A stretch of 64,000 bases of DNA from Clavaria fumosa. Taxonomy: Eukaryota; Basidiomycota; Agaricomycetes; Agaricales; Clavariaceae. Shown piece after piece: positions 1-11,458 of this stretch. Under the pieces are notes generated by a model. The model saw only the letters and a program-made list of their open reading frames with translations, was not told where the DNA came from and searched no databases. The position numbers and the translations under genes were made by a program. Numbering within the stretch: position 1 is the stretch's first letter; every line of letters starts with the position of its first letter. The stretch covers positions 1,612,001-1,676,000 of the forward strand of contig OX637802.1 in the NCBI GenBank assembly GCA_951802425.1. The letters run 5' to 3'.

Positions 1-1
1 G

Positions 2-673
2 AATGACGGGGATGACGGCTCACGGACGCACGAACTACTCAACGACCATCTCAACGAGAGCCCATCATCTTTCGATCTCCACGGTTTTCTTGCGGGCTTT
101 GGCATCAACCCCCTTTTGGTACCTCAGCTACCCCAGCCGCAGCAATCTCATTCACAGCCATCGCTGGCGCAGCTGCTGGCATTGCACGCCGCCTCCTCTC
201 CTGCCAACACCGCCGGTTTAGCTCAGCCACTCGGGTACTCCGCTCCCCCTGCTTATGATAACACTTCCGTCACCGACGATGCTCTCCGCCCATATCCCGC
301 GAAACGCCCCCGTATTCACACCCAGTTGACACCCCTCGCAACTGGTGCTTTATCGCAGGACGATCAGACGGACGTCGCCTCGAGCCCCATTTCTTTGACG
401 CCGGTCTCAGCTGCAGAGGACAAACGCCGCCGAAATACCGCTGCGAGCGCACGGTTCAGGTTGAAGAAGAAAGAGAGAGAGGCAGCGCTCGAGAAGCGTG
501 CCAAAGAGCTCGAATCTCGCGTTGCGGAACTGGAACGGGAATGTGAAGGGCTTAGAAGGGAGAACGGCTGGCTGAAGGGACTGGTGGTTGGCGTTACGGG
601 TGCTAATGCTGGCGCACAGATGAAGATGGATAGCAAGAAGAACAAAGACGATACAATCGACGTCAAGGCTTAA
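2..673 (+). CDS. bZIP transcription factor, 5' partial
   Basis: The reading frame is open from base 2, so the start lies outside the window; about 223 residues are visible. The C-terminal third holds a basic region with the bZIP spacing N-x7-R (NTAASARFR), followed by a coiled leucine-zipper-like helix rich in E, R and L (AKELESRVAELERECEGL). The upstream part is low-complexity, rich in P, S, Q and T. The basic region resembles the fungal Cys3/MetR/Zip1 sulfur-regulator type, known to bind DNA as dimers; that subfamily assignment is inference. No intron is needed in the visible part. The stop is TAA at 671-673. Confidence 0.85.
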   Translation, partial: NDGDDGSRTHELLNDHLNESPSSFDLHGFLAGFGINPLLVPQLPQPQQSHSQPSLAQLLALHAASSPANTAGLAQPLGYSAPPAYDNTSVTDDALRPYPAKRPRIHTQLTPLATGALSQDDQTDVASSPISLTPVSAAEDKRRRNTAASARFRLKKKEREAALEKRAKELESRVAELERECEGLRRENGWLKGLVVGVTGANAGAQMKMDSKKNKDDTIDVKA

Positions 674-1046
674 ACGAATGGCGGCTTTCCTGAGGAACAC
701 CAGGCTCTTTTCAGCAGTGATTTGATTTTTCCCCGCTACTGTATCATATAGAATTTCTTGCTAGTCCATATACATTACCGAGGAAAAGGAAGTGTGGGGG
801 CGGTGAAAGGGAAAAGCTCCTGTATTTTTTTTTGGTTGTCGTTGTCGTTATCACTGTTATTGGTGGTTTTTTTTGGTAAAGCCAGCTGCGTTGCTGAATC
901 ACAGTACCAGTACTGATGGGATATAACACTGCGAAACTCACCGTTGTTGTTGTCACGGCCAGTGCTATAGTGCTAAATTAACCCTGATCGTTCACGGCAA
1001 CACTGACGACTGCGGGCGGGTTCCCGCTCCAGCAATTGCATTTCGT
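674..1046. other. Intergenic region, bZIP 3' side to LysM gene start
   Basis: No coding signal was recognised. There are several T runs around 825-875 that could serve the 3' end of the bZIP transcript. Confidence 0.5.
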
Positions 1047-2511
1047 ATGGTATTCAACGATGGGTCACTGGGCAGAAATGCCCGCATCATGTCCTACCAT
1101 GTTCACTCCCTCTCAGAGGACGGGTCAGAGGCGTCCTACACTTCTGCTCGACAGGCGGGACACACCCGGCCCATGCGGCGTTCCGCCAGCGTGTCAAGCA
1201 CGAGGAGCAAGGCGCGCGACCCCGGCCCTTCGAGGCGGGGATCCAAGGACTCGGTATATCACCCCCTCAAAGCAGGGCCATCCTCATCCTCATCACCAGC
1301 AGCAGCGGCGGGAGCAGGAGTGAAGGCTCCTCCTAATGGGAACGGGGTCACTCGTCCACGCCTCGAGAAGCTCGTCAGCCGCATGGACTCCTGGGGTGCG
1401 GACGACGGCTGCAGTTCCAGTGGCGAGGGCGGGGAACCGTCGCTATCAAGAACCGCAGATGAAAAACTCGTCCTCGTACATCAGGTAAGTTCGACCCCGT
1501 AGGCGACTCGTCTTCCCACTCGGCTGCATTGAAGGCGTTCTCTCCTATCTATCCCAGATATCGCCCAAGGATTCCCTCGCCGGCGTCGCCCTCAAGTACG
1601 GCGTGACGATGTCCGAGCTTCGCAGAGCCAACCAGCTATGGTCCACCGACTCCATCCACCTGCGCAAAGTCCTCTACGTCCCCGTCAGAGCCGACGCCGC
1701 CCAGACCTACGCCCGCTCCGACGACCCAACCCACGCCGTCCGGAGAGTCCCCACCTCGCGCCTGTCCTTCTTCCCACCGCCTACCGCGCGCCCGCACACC
1801 CCCGAGCCCAAGTACACCGGCGCACGCACAGGCTCACGCGCGCCCTCCCCGGCCATAGCAACGGCGCCGCTTCCCGCGCGCGCCTCGCCCCGCGCCAGCC
1901 CCGACATCGGCGGCACGGCGCAGCACGCCCGCGCGGGGACGCTCTCGTCGCTCGCGCAAGTCCTCGGGTCCGCGCCCGCCCCGCGGCCCTCGTATCATCG
2001 CCTGTCCTCTCTCTTCGCGGGCATGCCGCTCGCCGCGCGGCTGTCGCTCGACTCCAGCCGCAGCGACAGCGACGCCGGCACCGAGCACGACGAACACGAG
2101 CTGGACGACGTTAGCCATGCGTCATCCGCGAGACGCCCCCCACCGCAGCGGCCGCGGCGCGCGCCACCCCCCGTGTCCGCCACTTCTTCCGCTTCCTCTT
2201 CGTCGTTCGTGTCTGCCTCTGCCCCTGTGGCGGATGGCAACGCGCCCTGGCCTCAACTTCATCGTGAGGACAGGTGGGACAAAGCGAGGCCGCGATCGCG
2301 CCTGCCGTATTGCCCGCCGACTCCTCCACCACTACCGCCTCTGGCACCACGGACCGTGCAGCTGGAGCCGTCACCGACTATGCAGCTGCCCACACTGCGC
2401 CGGAGATTAAAGGCTCCAGAGCAAGTCGTGGACATTCAAAGCAATCTGGTAGTCCGTCTCGGTGAACAGGGGGCAGCGGTTGACATGGACCGCTCAGGCG
2501 GAGATCTGTAA
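1047..2511 (+). CDS. Cytosolic LysM-domain protein (LYSMD-like)
   Basis: Two exons, 1047-1484 and 1558-2511, with a 73-nt GTAAGT...CAG intron; 463 residues. The intron falls just inside a single LysM domain at about residues 144-190 (VHQ, then ISPKDSLAGVALKYGVTMSE, then RANQLW...LRKVLYVPV). The core pattern with GVALKYGVT, RANQLW and LRKVLYVP matches intracellular eukaryotic LysM proteins (LYSMD1/2 type) rather than secreted chitin-binding effectors, and there is no signal peptide. The rest is low-complexity, rich in S, P, R and A. A second in-frame ATG at 1089 is an alternative start. The biochemical role of this class is not established. Confidence 0.85.
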
Positions 2512-2811
2512 TTTACATGTGATCTATGCGACAGTCTCTTCGCGTTTGCTCATCTACAAGTGCATTATATAGGGTGTAGGGTACACCCCGGATTTATTCT
2601 ATTCAAATAAGTTATTGTTCAGTAACACTCGACGCGCTTCGAGAGATGGCGCCAGATCAGGCATGCAACAATCACGATGAATATTGGATTCCGGGATATA
2701 CGTACAGCACTTGATAGTATACATCCACCCCGGGTGGCAGGGGGAAAAGGAGGCAGAGTATTCTTGTGCTGAATCTGCTCTAAACGGGCCAGTCTTCCGG
2801 CAGGATTGCCC

Positions 2812-4297
2812 TTAGAGGGCAGCTGTCGAGTCCACCTCAATCGTTGGAACGATCGAAGCAATGAATTTCAGGAAAACGACGAGGTAGAGATCGACGCGCA
2901 TGGGCTCCAGCTGCTCGTCCTCGCCGGGGGCCGTCTCCTCCTTTGATGTCCAGGTGGATTTGCGACTGAACGGCCACTTCTTCTTGCCGTCCTTCGACGG
3001 ACCGGACTTGCGTTGCGTCGCTATCTCTATACCAGCGTTCATGCGCTCTATGACTTTCATCATAACGCTCGCATGCTTGCATGGATGGACGGAGGCGGCC
3101 TGTAGTGAGGTAGAGTGCGGGAACGCCTCGATGGTGACTGTCTTTTGTGCGTGATCAGCTGAGATATCTTGGAAAATTTGGGCCGGGGTCAAAATTGTTC
3201 GATTCTGCAGAGGCTATGATCAACGATATCATCCGGCAGACGAGACATAGAGCCAACGGACCTCGTCATAGCCAATCAACCAGATGCGTGGTGTCTGATA
3301 GTACTTGTCGTAGGTAATCATAACATCATAGGTTCGTACTTGCAGCAGGTTCCCTTTGGCGACCTCGACTTGGCTGCGGACACAACCTTCAGCATCCACA
3401 ATAAACAACAAAGAATGCTATACAGAAAATACCTTAGATCTGCAACACCAGCAGAAAGTGAGACTCCACTCGGCGCTGCAGTCGCTTCATCCGCCTCTTC
3501 GAGTTCCTCATCCATGTCTGGGATTTCGTCCAGGTCAGGTGGCACCTCGGGGCCCTTCGCAGTGCTGCCCCCCGGTACACCCAGAGACAGGCCCGCCATG
3601 CCATGGGCAACACCGCTCCCGGCGGCACCGTCGTCCTCGCCGTCTAGATCTGGCATATCCTCGATCTCACCGGGGTTCGCAGCTGAGTCACCGGCGGCTT
3701 TGCGGCCGGCATGCGTCTCGACCCATTCGTCCTCCTCTTTGCCCGTGGCGGACGTGTCGCCGAAAGAGAGCAGACGCTCAGCGTCTTCGTCTGCGTCGGT
3801 ATAGGCTAGGGACTGGGCGCGTCGGACGCTGGGCACACCCCGGCTCACCAGGTACTGCTTATCGGTAGGGAGGTAATCTCGAGCTTTTGACGCGTCGCCT
3901 TTCTCCCTGGAGGTACCGTAGTTCGAGCAACGGCTTCAGAGGAATGGCTAGAGAAGGTTAGCACTTACCATTGCCAAACGGGAAACTTGTAGGTTAGGAA
4001 ATCGCCTGCTGCCACGAATTCCTCTAGATAAGATGATCGTAAGGTTACAAACAATATCGGATACACTGGAGGAGATTCACCTGGTGTGATACGGCCATGT
4101 TCCTTGAATTTGCTCTCTTTGAGAACCTGAAAACATGATAGGATCAAGAATAAATATACGGATGGCCAGAGGGTGACAATCTGTCATACAGGGCTTAGAT
4201 AATCTCTAACTGCCCAATATTGTTGCTAGAATAGAGTACAAGCGTCAAGTTGAGTCGTGGATACAGACGAGTTAGAACTTGCCTGGATCGCGTGCAT
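2812..4297 (-). CDS. ATG3: Autophagy E2-like enzyme Atg3
   Basis: Seven exons (4297-4283, 4225-4190, 4126-4081, 4023-3969, 3906-3433, 3373-3262, 3204-2812) give 376 residues. Atg3 transfers Atg8 to phosphatidylethanolamine on the growing autophagosome. Family marks are the N-terminal [18 protein letters not shown] and [15 protein letters not shown], the acidic flexible region ([17 protein letters not shown]), [19 protein letters not shown], and the catalytic [10 protein letters not shown] with its cysteine, followed by a [11 protein letters not shown] end. The first exon is only 15 nt (MHAIQ) and its intron has a GC donor (GCAAGT...TAG). Start choice rests on alignment of the AVRDYLSP segment with Atg3 N termini. 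It is divergent from the TFIIA gene. Confidence 0.93.
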
Positions 4298-4702
4298 GCT
4301 ACGGAAATCTGAGCGCGTCAGGTAATGAAATCGATGAGGCAGTTGTGCCACAGGACTCTTAGTCAGCAAACTGGTACACCAAATTTGGAAAGAAACAAAA
4401 AAACCCACCAAAAAATTAACCAGCGACTCAATAAATCCACATCTTTTGTGGCATGCAATACACGCTGTATCCAATTCACAGGCCCAGGGTTACGGCCACT
4501 CATCCACTGGAGCCGCATAAACGCCACTTGAAACAGTGGGCACGGGGGCGTGGGAATCTTGCGTAACCTTTGCGGAGTTTGAATATGACTCTTGACTCAT
4601 CATTTTACACCCTTTATAAGCCCCCTTCCTTGATTCCTGCCCACCCCAGCTCCGACGCGGTGCAGCTTGTCGTCGTCGTCAGCATCCAGTGGCCTACTTA
4701 TC
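4298..4702. promoter_or_regulatory. Shared divergent promoter region, ATG3 / TFIIA large subunit
   Basis: 405 bp lie between the two start codons. A TATA-like TTTATAAG sits at 4613-4620, about 83 bp before the TFIIA start. A TGACTCA (Gcn4/AP-1 type) site occurs at 4593-4599. Function of either motif is inferred. Confidence 0.5.
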
Positions 4703-5797
4703 ATGTCCAATAAGATAGTGGTGAGCGTCTACGGGATTGTCCCTGGTTTGAAATGGGCCAATAACGAAATCTATGATCCTTGGAGCCTCAAATATACCGG
4801 ACGGTCATTGACGATGTCATTCGATCCATCAAGCCAGAATTTGACGAGTATGGAGTGACCGAGGACGTGCTGGCCGAACTCCAACATGTTCGTTTGACTC
4901 ACTCCCGCCTCCGTTGTGTCTTAGAATCCCCTTTGTAGAAATGGGAAAGCAAGGTCATTGCCTCGCATGTTGCCGACTTTGACAATTCTACTCCCCAACA
5001 ATCGTACCCGTATGGATCTCATGTTGTCGGAATGCTACCCCCGCATTACGCTACAGGGAATCCCTACGCAATGCAGCCACCATCGACGTTGGTCAAGTCT
5101 GAGCCCATCGACAACCGCTATATGTTGAACGGTCCCCCGCCAATGAATTCCTATTCTCTCCCTCCTCTTCCAGGACCAGGGGCGCAAATGAATGGCGGTA
5201 AGGCGTCCGCTCAGGTGCTGCAGCCTCCAGGCCAACAATCTGTACTTTCATTTTCTTCCGGGGTCCATTCCTCTGCGCGGCCACCAGCTCCTTCCCACTC
5301 GCGCCAGTTCGCGGCCACCCCCACCGACGTTAAGCTGACGCCGAAAGCGCAGCCGCAGCGTATCCCGCAATTAGATGGGCCGTCCTCTTCGTACTCTGAC
5401 TCGCCGTCTCCTCCCCATCATTACACCCCTCATACCTTGAATCCCACTGCACCTCAAACCTCTCAGGCGTCCACCTCAACGGCGGTCGACGATATTACTA
5501 GTGATCTAGATGATTCTAGTACAGAAGATGCAGAAGAGACTGAGGGCATGGCGGGTGAAAACGACATCGTATTCTGCACATACGATAAGGTTTCATCTCA
5601 TTCCGCTTGTCACAGCTGTAATTGACATTTTTACAAGGTGGCGAGAGTGAAAAACAAATGGAAGTGTGTTCTCAAGGATGGCATGATACATATCAACGGC
5701 CGAGATTATCTTTTTGCCAAGTGCACGGGGTACGTTCATGGCGTCGCACTTTTGGTCCACTGCGCTTACCCGTGTGATCAGCGAGTTTGAGTGGTAG
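4703..5797 (+). CDS. TOA1: TFIIA large (alpha/beta) subunit
   Basis: Five exons (4703-4720, 4786-4887, 4939-5589, 5638-5729, 5782-5797) encode 292 residues. TFIIA stabilises TBP on the TATA box. The N-terminal helical domain reads MSNKIV, PQIYRTVIDDVIRSIKPEFD and EYGVTEDVLAELQHKWE. A long proline/serine-rich linker follows, then an acidic patch (DDITSDLDDSSTEDAEE), then the C-terminal beta-barrel segment FCTYDKVARVKNKWKCVLKD and INGRDYLFAKCTGEFEW. Length is close to that of yeast Toa1. The first and last exons are only 18 and 16 nt. Confidence 0.93.
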
Positions 5798-6651
5798 CAA
5801 CGATTTGAGTGGTAGTGAAGTGGGTCTACACTCGCGTTGTTACCGTTCATCGAAAGCCTCCACATATGACCTGCCTTCACATTTGGTGTGGCTTGGATGC
5901 TCATTTTGCACGATGGCTATTGTGTCGACGACTCTCTTCCACCAATTACACCTTGTACATATCTCGTATTATTGAGACGTCGTCTTCGCATGTGCATTAG
6001 ACGTGGCCCGCTTGTCTTCCAGAAGCTAATTTAACACGTCTCCGCTCTCAGACAAGACGCTCTCCATGTGAGTCACCGGCTGCATCGTGCGCAGGTCGAC
6101 GTAAAAAACGACATCAATGCCGGCGCGTCAAACACCTTGTGCCTGCTTCCCCACGACGGTGACATCGGTTCCGAAACCCTGCCGGCTGGGTGGACCTGGT
6201 GGTAAAAAAAAAAAACACCAGACCGCTGCCAGTGCTTGAGAAAAGCTGCGGGGTCGTGTGAGTCCTGCATTGCCTGCCGGCAACCCCACCTATTGTCCAG
6301 AACGAGTGTGCCAAGAACGTCGAACTCGAGATAGGCGTTCAAAGCATCCTCTTTTTTCTATTGTTCTGCTGCGTTTCCGTCAAACGTTGTGCGCGGAGGA
6401 ATAAAATTCAACGGACCCAGTCCGGGGCCAACTAGCTCGCATTTGCACGTCTCCTAATGAAGCACAGCAACCTTCCGACAGAGCAGACAGAAGAGAATAC
6501 GAGATACAGTAGAGCATAGAATATAGTACAGTCTAATAATAAAAAAGCCCCTCCGCCGAAATCGGGAAACAAATCCAGAGATCCCTTCCTCCCCACACCT
6601 GAATCTGATCCTTCCAGAGGTATGACGGCAACCTGGAGTAAGCACCGCCGA
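5798..6651. other. Convergent intergenic region with an uncertain minus-strand reading frame
   Basis: This lies between the TFIIA stop and the stop of the first WOPR gene. A minus-strand frame at 6073-6342 (about 89 codons) is broken up by a 12-base A run at 6207 and matches no family I recognise; it may be a gene relic or chance. Confidence 0.3.
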
Positions 6652-8297
6652 TCAGGCCATGTGCGGGCCGAGGGCACGCAGCGTCTCGTCGTCGACCTGT
6701 TCTCGGCGGTAAGGGTGCGCGCGCTGCAGCGTCTGCAGCGGGGCCAGGCACTTCCGACCCGACCCGTCGTCGAGCGTGGCAGTGGCGTCTCCCGCCTCAT
6801 GCAGCCCCGGCGCGCAGGCGGGAGACGTGGGAGAGGGCTGCGAAGAGGCGGCGCCCAGCGAATAGATACAAGACAACGCAGGAACGCGCCGCCCCGGATC
6901 GTCCGCTGGCACGGCCAGCCGTCCGGTGCGCGGGTACGCATCGTGCTCGCGCACATGCAAGGGGGGTCGATGGCTTGCGGTGTAGCTGGGCTGAAACGGA
7001 TAGGGCGGGCCAGAGTGGGCAACCGGTGATGCGAGGCTGGATTGGCTGGTGTGGAGTCCGAGGGCGCGGGGGTCCTCAACCCTCAGGCTCAAAAGGGCTG
7101 GCCAGTGAGATGGCCGTACTTGCCCCACACTCTGGGTTGAGAGAAACGGCGGCTGGACGGACGGCGAGATATCAATGCGGGAGGGGCCGTCGCCATCCGT
7201 GTGGCGTGAGGGCCGAAGGGCTGTGTAGTTTGCGGGCAGGCGGTAATCGGGGTTATCACAAACATCGTACCCCGCAGTTGGGGATGGCGACAGCCCTGAA
7301 TCGGGCCGGCACGCGCCGTGACGGGGACCATGAAAAGGGGCGACGGGAGAGTACGGACTCGGGGAAGGTGCGGCGTTTGGGGGGCGTGAATCCGAGGAGG
7401 GAGAAATGGGTGCGTTACCCGGAAACGTGTGTTGCGGAGAGGGCAGATACGAAGAAAGTTGAAACGATGGGTCCGTCTGATGGGGTCCTTGCCCTGCACA
7501 CGGTTGCCTGACCGTTGGCACGGGTGGTTCGGCTGAGCGATGTTGCGAGTCGTCCAGCTTGCGATTTTTGCTAACCCGAGTGCTTCGGAACATTCCCTCT
7601 GGTACAACGGCGGTGCCGACATCCTGAATGTCATCTACAGTGCTTAGTTGATCTACCGTAGCTTGAGTGAAGTAAGCCGCTGCAGGAAAGAATTAGCCGA
7701 GGGGATTATCTGGGCGAGTTTTGAGAGTATACTGAGGTGCCATTTCCTCAAGCCCTTACTGGTCTCAACCGAGACGGAGTACGTCTGCTTGACGAGAGGG
7801 TCCCAAGTACTTGGGGGATGTACTTCGGAGGTTCGGCTGAGAGTGGAGTGAATGCGAAACGCACAGAGGTAGGGAATTCATCCAACCTGTTTTGACCGTC
7901 TCCGGGTAGAGTATACTTTTCGTAGTAGAATAGGAACTCCTGAAACGATTGCTAGAATCTAAACGGCCAAACGACCTCGTTATTGGTTCGACTCACGTCT
8001 CTGACCCGCGAGGGGCTCCATCTCCGCCCTTCGGTAAAGCGCTCGATACCGAGCCCCTGTGCTCGAGCCACGAATTAAAGAAGAGGGAACATACGGCATG
8101 GACGCGCTCACGGTGAGTTCGGTGTGTGGGCCTCGTTCCTCCCACACGTACACGCAACCTGAATGCAGAGCGAGCCGCTCGTCGGCGTCTAATCGCCTGT
8201 GGACCATTGGGAGGATGCCCAAGTATACACCGTAGAAGATTTTGTGTGCGTCCAGCGTAGAGCGAATCCGGATGTTCGTGCAGGTAGGTTGCTGCAT
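6652..8297 (-). CDS. Gti1/Pac2 family (WOPR) transcription factor, copy A
   Basis: Five exons (8297-8112, 8056-7997, 7939-7887, 7836-7733, 7679-6652) give 476 residues. WOPR proteins (Wor1, Ryp1, Sge1, Gti1, Pac2) are fungal DNA-binding regulators of morphology and development. Both halves of the WOPR domain are visible: IRIRSTLDAHKIFYGVYLGI and LPMVHRRLDADERLALHSGC with YVWEE, then GLGIERFTEGRRWSPSRVRD, EFLFYYEK, LVKQTYSVSVET, and the closing LRKWHLTAYFTQ. The C-terminal 320 residues are low-complexity, rich in P, S, R and H, as is usual in the family. Introns are 51-57 nt. A second WOPR gene lies upstream in the same orientation. Which named regulator this corresponds to cannot be decided here. 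Confidence 0.92.
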
Positions 8298-10274
8298 GGC
8301 GAGGGAGGAAACGCAAACGCAACACTACAAGGACTGTGAAGAGTGAGTTCTGATTGAGCGCACGCGCTTGAGGTAAAGAACAGTGTCAGTACTTACGACC
8401 TAGATCTTTACAGGAACCGATGCAGTCAATGCAGATTTAACTGTAAAAGGGCTGCGACGTTTCGGGAAAGGCGCACAGGGATGAATTTCGAAATCCTTTT
8501 CCTCCTCCCCCCTTCCTTCTTTTTTCGACCGATTGTCTTGGAAAACAAAACATATCGAGCAAGTGTCCAAAACAAAAACAACAAAAAAAATTGAAGCCAC
8601 AAGTCCACCAGTGGATTGGCGCTTGCCCCGCAGTCGTGTCGTATCTCGATTTACACGACAAAACTTTATACTCAAAAAAAAAAAAAAGATCGCCCACTCA
8701 TTACCACAGCGACAACCGCGAACTGCGGAATGTGTTGCCACCAGAACAAAACGTCAAACTGTCGAACTGACTTGATTTCCAACATGAGCCTCAGAACCTG
8801 CGTTATCTTTGTAATATCGTACGGGGACACCGTGTCAAATTTCGGCCAATGCCCTTCTGCAAATGTGTTTGGGAGAAAAAAAAACATCTCAGCTTTCAAG
8901 TTCTTACCGCCGCCGCCGCCGCCGCTGCGTTGATCAAAGAACAGGCTGAACAACGCGTTGGATGTCCAAACGGGGCACTCCAGCATTTGCCAGTCTCCCC
9001 CTGGGCGTTCGTTCCATTTGTGGACACCAACGCCTCCGCACCACAAGCCGAGAGAAAAAAGAAACTTCCACGCACAGCGGCGAAAAGGCACAGCACCGAT
9101 CGAGCCTGATCTGCAATACGGAGCGCGGCCAAACGTAATTTGCCTCAGGCGAGAACAGGAAATAATTAATACGTTCTTGGTCTAGTAATTTCTCTACAAG
9201 GCAAGGAGCGAGATGCGCTAGTTCAAGCCTATCTTTCTCTCACGCGCCCAAAACATCCCCCCCACCCACGCAAGGCTGAAAACCAAAAAATCAATGTATG
9301 GTTACTTTACAAGCACCCTCAATCCGATTAGCTGCAACACCCGCTGCCGCCGTGACACAAAATGCAGTACAGGGCGCTAGATGGGATTAGATCTCACCAG
9401 TAAGCTCATGCGTGTGTAAACTTTTTGGTCGTTCATCTCGTGACTTAGCAGCTGGCTAGTTCGGTCCGGACAGACGAACGTCAATCAGGCTCACCACGAC
9501 TCTCGCTGAAGCGGTCTAAATCCCTGGCTCGTCACTGGAACCATCAAGACCACCCCCCCTCCCCACATCTTCGTCGTTAGCGCCGTTTTTTCTTTTGCGG
9601 CAGTCACGTGTGTACGTAAAAATGGTGTAGTGGCGCAGGTGGTGGCGCAGAAGGACTTGGCACACAACCCACAAGGGACCAAATAAATTGGGAATCAGAC
9701 TGGGAATCGTACATTCAATCGACACGGAAATGAATGCAGTGCAGGGGGCAACGGGTACTAATTACGCGGCGCCACTGTCAGTCGCCTAAATTGTCTAAAA
9801 AAGCCCGACAATGTAAGGAGGTCTTTTCTCTAGTGCGTTTAAGGTGTCGCTGGTAAAACGCCTATATTGTTTTGACAGATGCCGGGTGCTGTTCCTTCCA
9901 ACGCCGTGCCGTTCCCAGCGCGCGTCTCGTTGTCAAGGTTGTCCACACGCTTACAATTCCAATTTACGTCGTTCTTCGCCGCCCGCTGCCTACTCGTGAC
10001 AAGTTGAATTAAAAAACCATCGCAGCAGCCCGCGTTCTAGCCGTTTTTGCTCTCAAGTTCCTTCCCAGGAAGTCGTTGCAGTATCAACTGAGGTAGTGAG
10101 AGAAACACGGATATTATCCAATCATTGTGACAGCAGCGTAATCCAAACCAGCGAGGTTAAGGCAAAAAGTCTTTGGTAATGCAGAGAGAGAGTCGTGAGA
10201 GATGATTTAACTCTGTCCAAAGACCAAGTCGTAACAACAAAGAAAACAAAAAAAAGCACAAAGGAAATCGGATT
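8298..10274. promoter_or_regulatory. 2-kb region upstream of WOPR gene A
   Basis: No gene was found. The region holds several A and T runs (for example 8675-8688) and a short (CCG)n stretch near 8908. It must contain the promoter of copy A and the 3' end of copy B. Long upstream regions are typical of WOPR regulators such as WOR1, but no specific site could be supported. Confidence 0.45.
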
Positions 10275-11458
10275 TCAGCGAAAGCGGGGCAGAAATGACA
10301 TTAAAGCCTGCTCGTCCAGAGGGTGTCGACGGAGAGGTGGTATTGTCTGTAGATATGCCAACGGCGCGAGAGAATGGCTCTTTTTCGGCGGCGAAGTGAT
10401 CTGCGGCAGAGGGCGGCCGTGGTGCACCTCCTGGTGGGAGGACGGGCTCTCTGGCCATACCGGTGAGAGCAGCTTAGGCAAATGAGCAGACTTGTCTGCC
10501 GAATGGTTTGCTCCTGCTCCTGCTCTCACACCTTCCCCTGTGTACGGCACGTATTGCGGCTGGGGTGCGCTGTAGAGCATCGGCTGATCTTGTGCCTGCG
10601 TATCACGGGGGCGTCCTTTGGCAGAACGCGCACTTTTGTACATCCCAGGCGGAACGGTGAGCGATGCGAGCTGGGGGATGTCGTCTATCGATCGCAGAAA
10701 ATTGATAGACTCCTGGGTGAAATATGCGACTACGTAAAATAAATGTTCAGGGTCATCGAGATGCATTAGTCGGCATTTGAGCCACTCTTACTGAGGTGCC
10801 ATTTGCGGCGCCCGGTGGGCGTGTCGACGAAAACAGAGTAAGTCTGCTTGATCAAGTTATTGCGGAGCATCCCACGGCTCGGCCCTGCACGAGAGTGCGC
10901 GCTACAGCCAACGAGCAGATGGTAAGCAAACCAATCTCAGTTGTTGAAGGATAACAATAAGACTCACGAATTGTCCGAGTCAGATGTCATCTCCTCGGCG
11001 CGAGAGTGGTCCTTCTCGTGGTAAAAGAGGAATTCCTGTTGGGAGACGCTCAGTCCACAAATGTGGCCCTCTCGTAAGGTGAGGAGGAGAACTGACGTCT
11101 CGGACTCTGGAGGGTCCCCATCGGATTCCGTCCGTCCACCGCTCTATGCCGAGCTGGCGATTGATGCACATGTCGAACGCGTATTACCAAGGAGCGCGCT
11201 TGAGCAACGTACCCCGGTAGCCTCGGTGTTAGGACCCCGCTCTTGCCAGACGAAAACACAACCTGATCTAGAGAAACCAAGACGTTCTGAGGGTGTTGTA
11301 CTTGGGATTGAGAGGAGGTCCACGTACGAGATAGCGCGCCGCTCCTCCGTGTCTAGACGACGAGTAACCATGGGAAGAATGTTGAGAGAGACAGCGTGGA
11401 AGATGACTTGCGCGTCGGCGGGTGACCTGACGCGAAGCCCTGTACCAGTTGGACGCAT
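10275..11458 (-). CDS. Gti1/Pac2 family (WOPR) transcription factor, copy B
   Basis: Six exons (11458-11328, 11267-11213, 11153-11097, 11035-10968, 10901-10792, 10729-10275) encode 291 residues. WOPR motifs parallel copy A: LRVRSPADAQVIFHAVSLNI, LPMVTRRLDTEERRAI, SGCVFVWQERGPNTE, LGIERWTDGIRWGPSRVRD, EFLFYHEK, LIKQTYSVFVDTPTGRRKWH and LIAYFTQE. Four intron positions match copy A (in ERGPNTE-ATG/LGIERW, VRD/EFLF, before the LIKQTYS exon, and inside HL-AYF). Copy B has one extra intron in the first half (11268-11327). Its C-terminal tail is about 180 residues shorter. Shared intron positions and tandem orientation indicate local duplication (inference). Confidence 0.92.

Noticed and set aside
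3340..3804. 154-codon plus-strand frame opposite ATG3
   Set aside because: It is the antisense shadow of ATG3 exon 5; the minus strand has clear Atg3 motifs.
8437..9132. Overlapping frames with runs of F, K or A upstream of WOPR A
   Set aside because: They arise from poly-A/T and CCG repeats and lack any family features.
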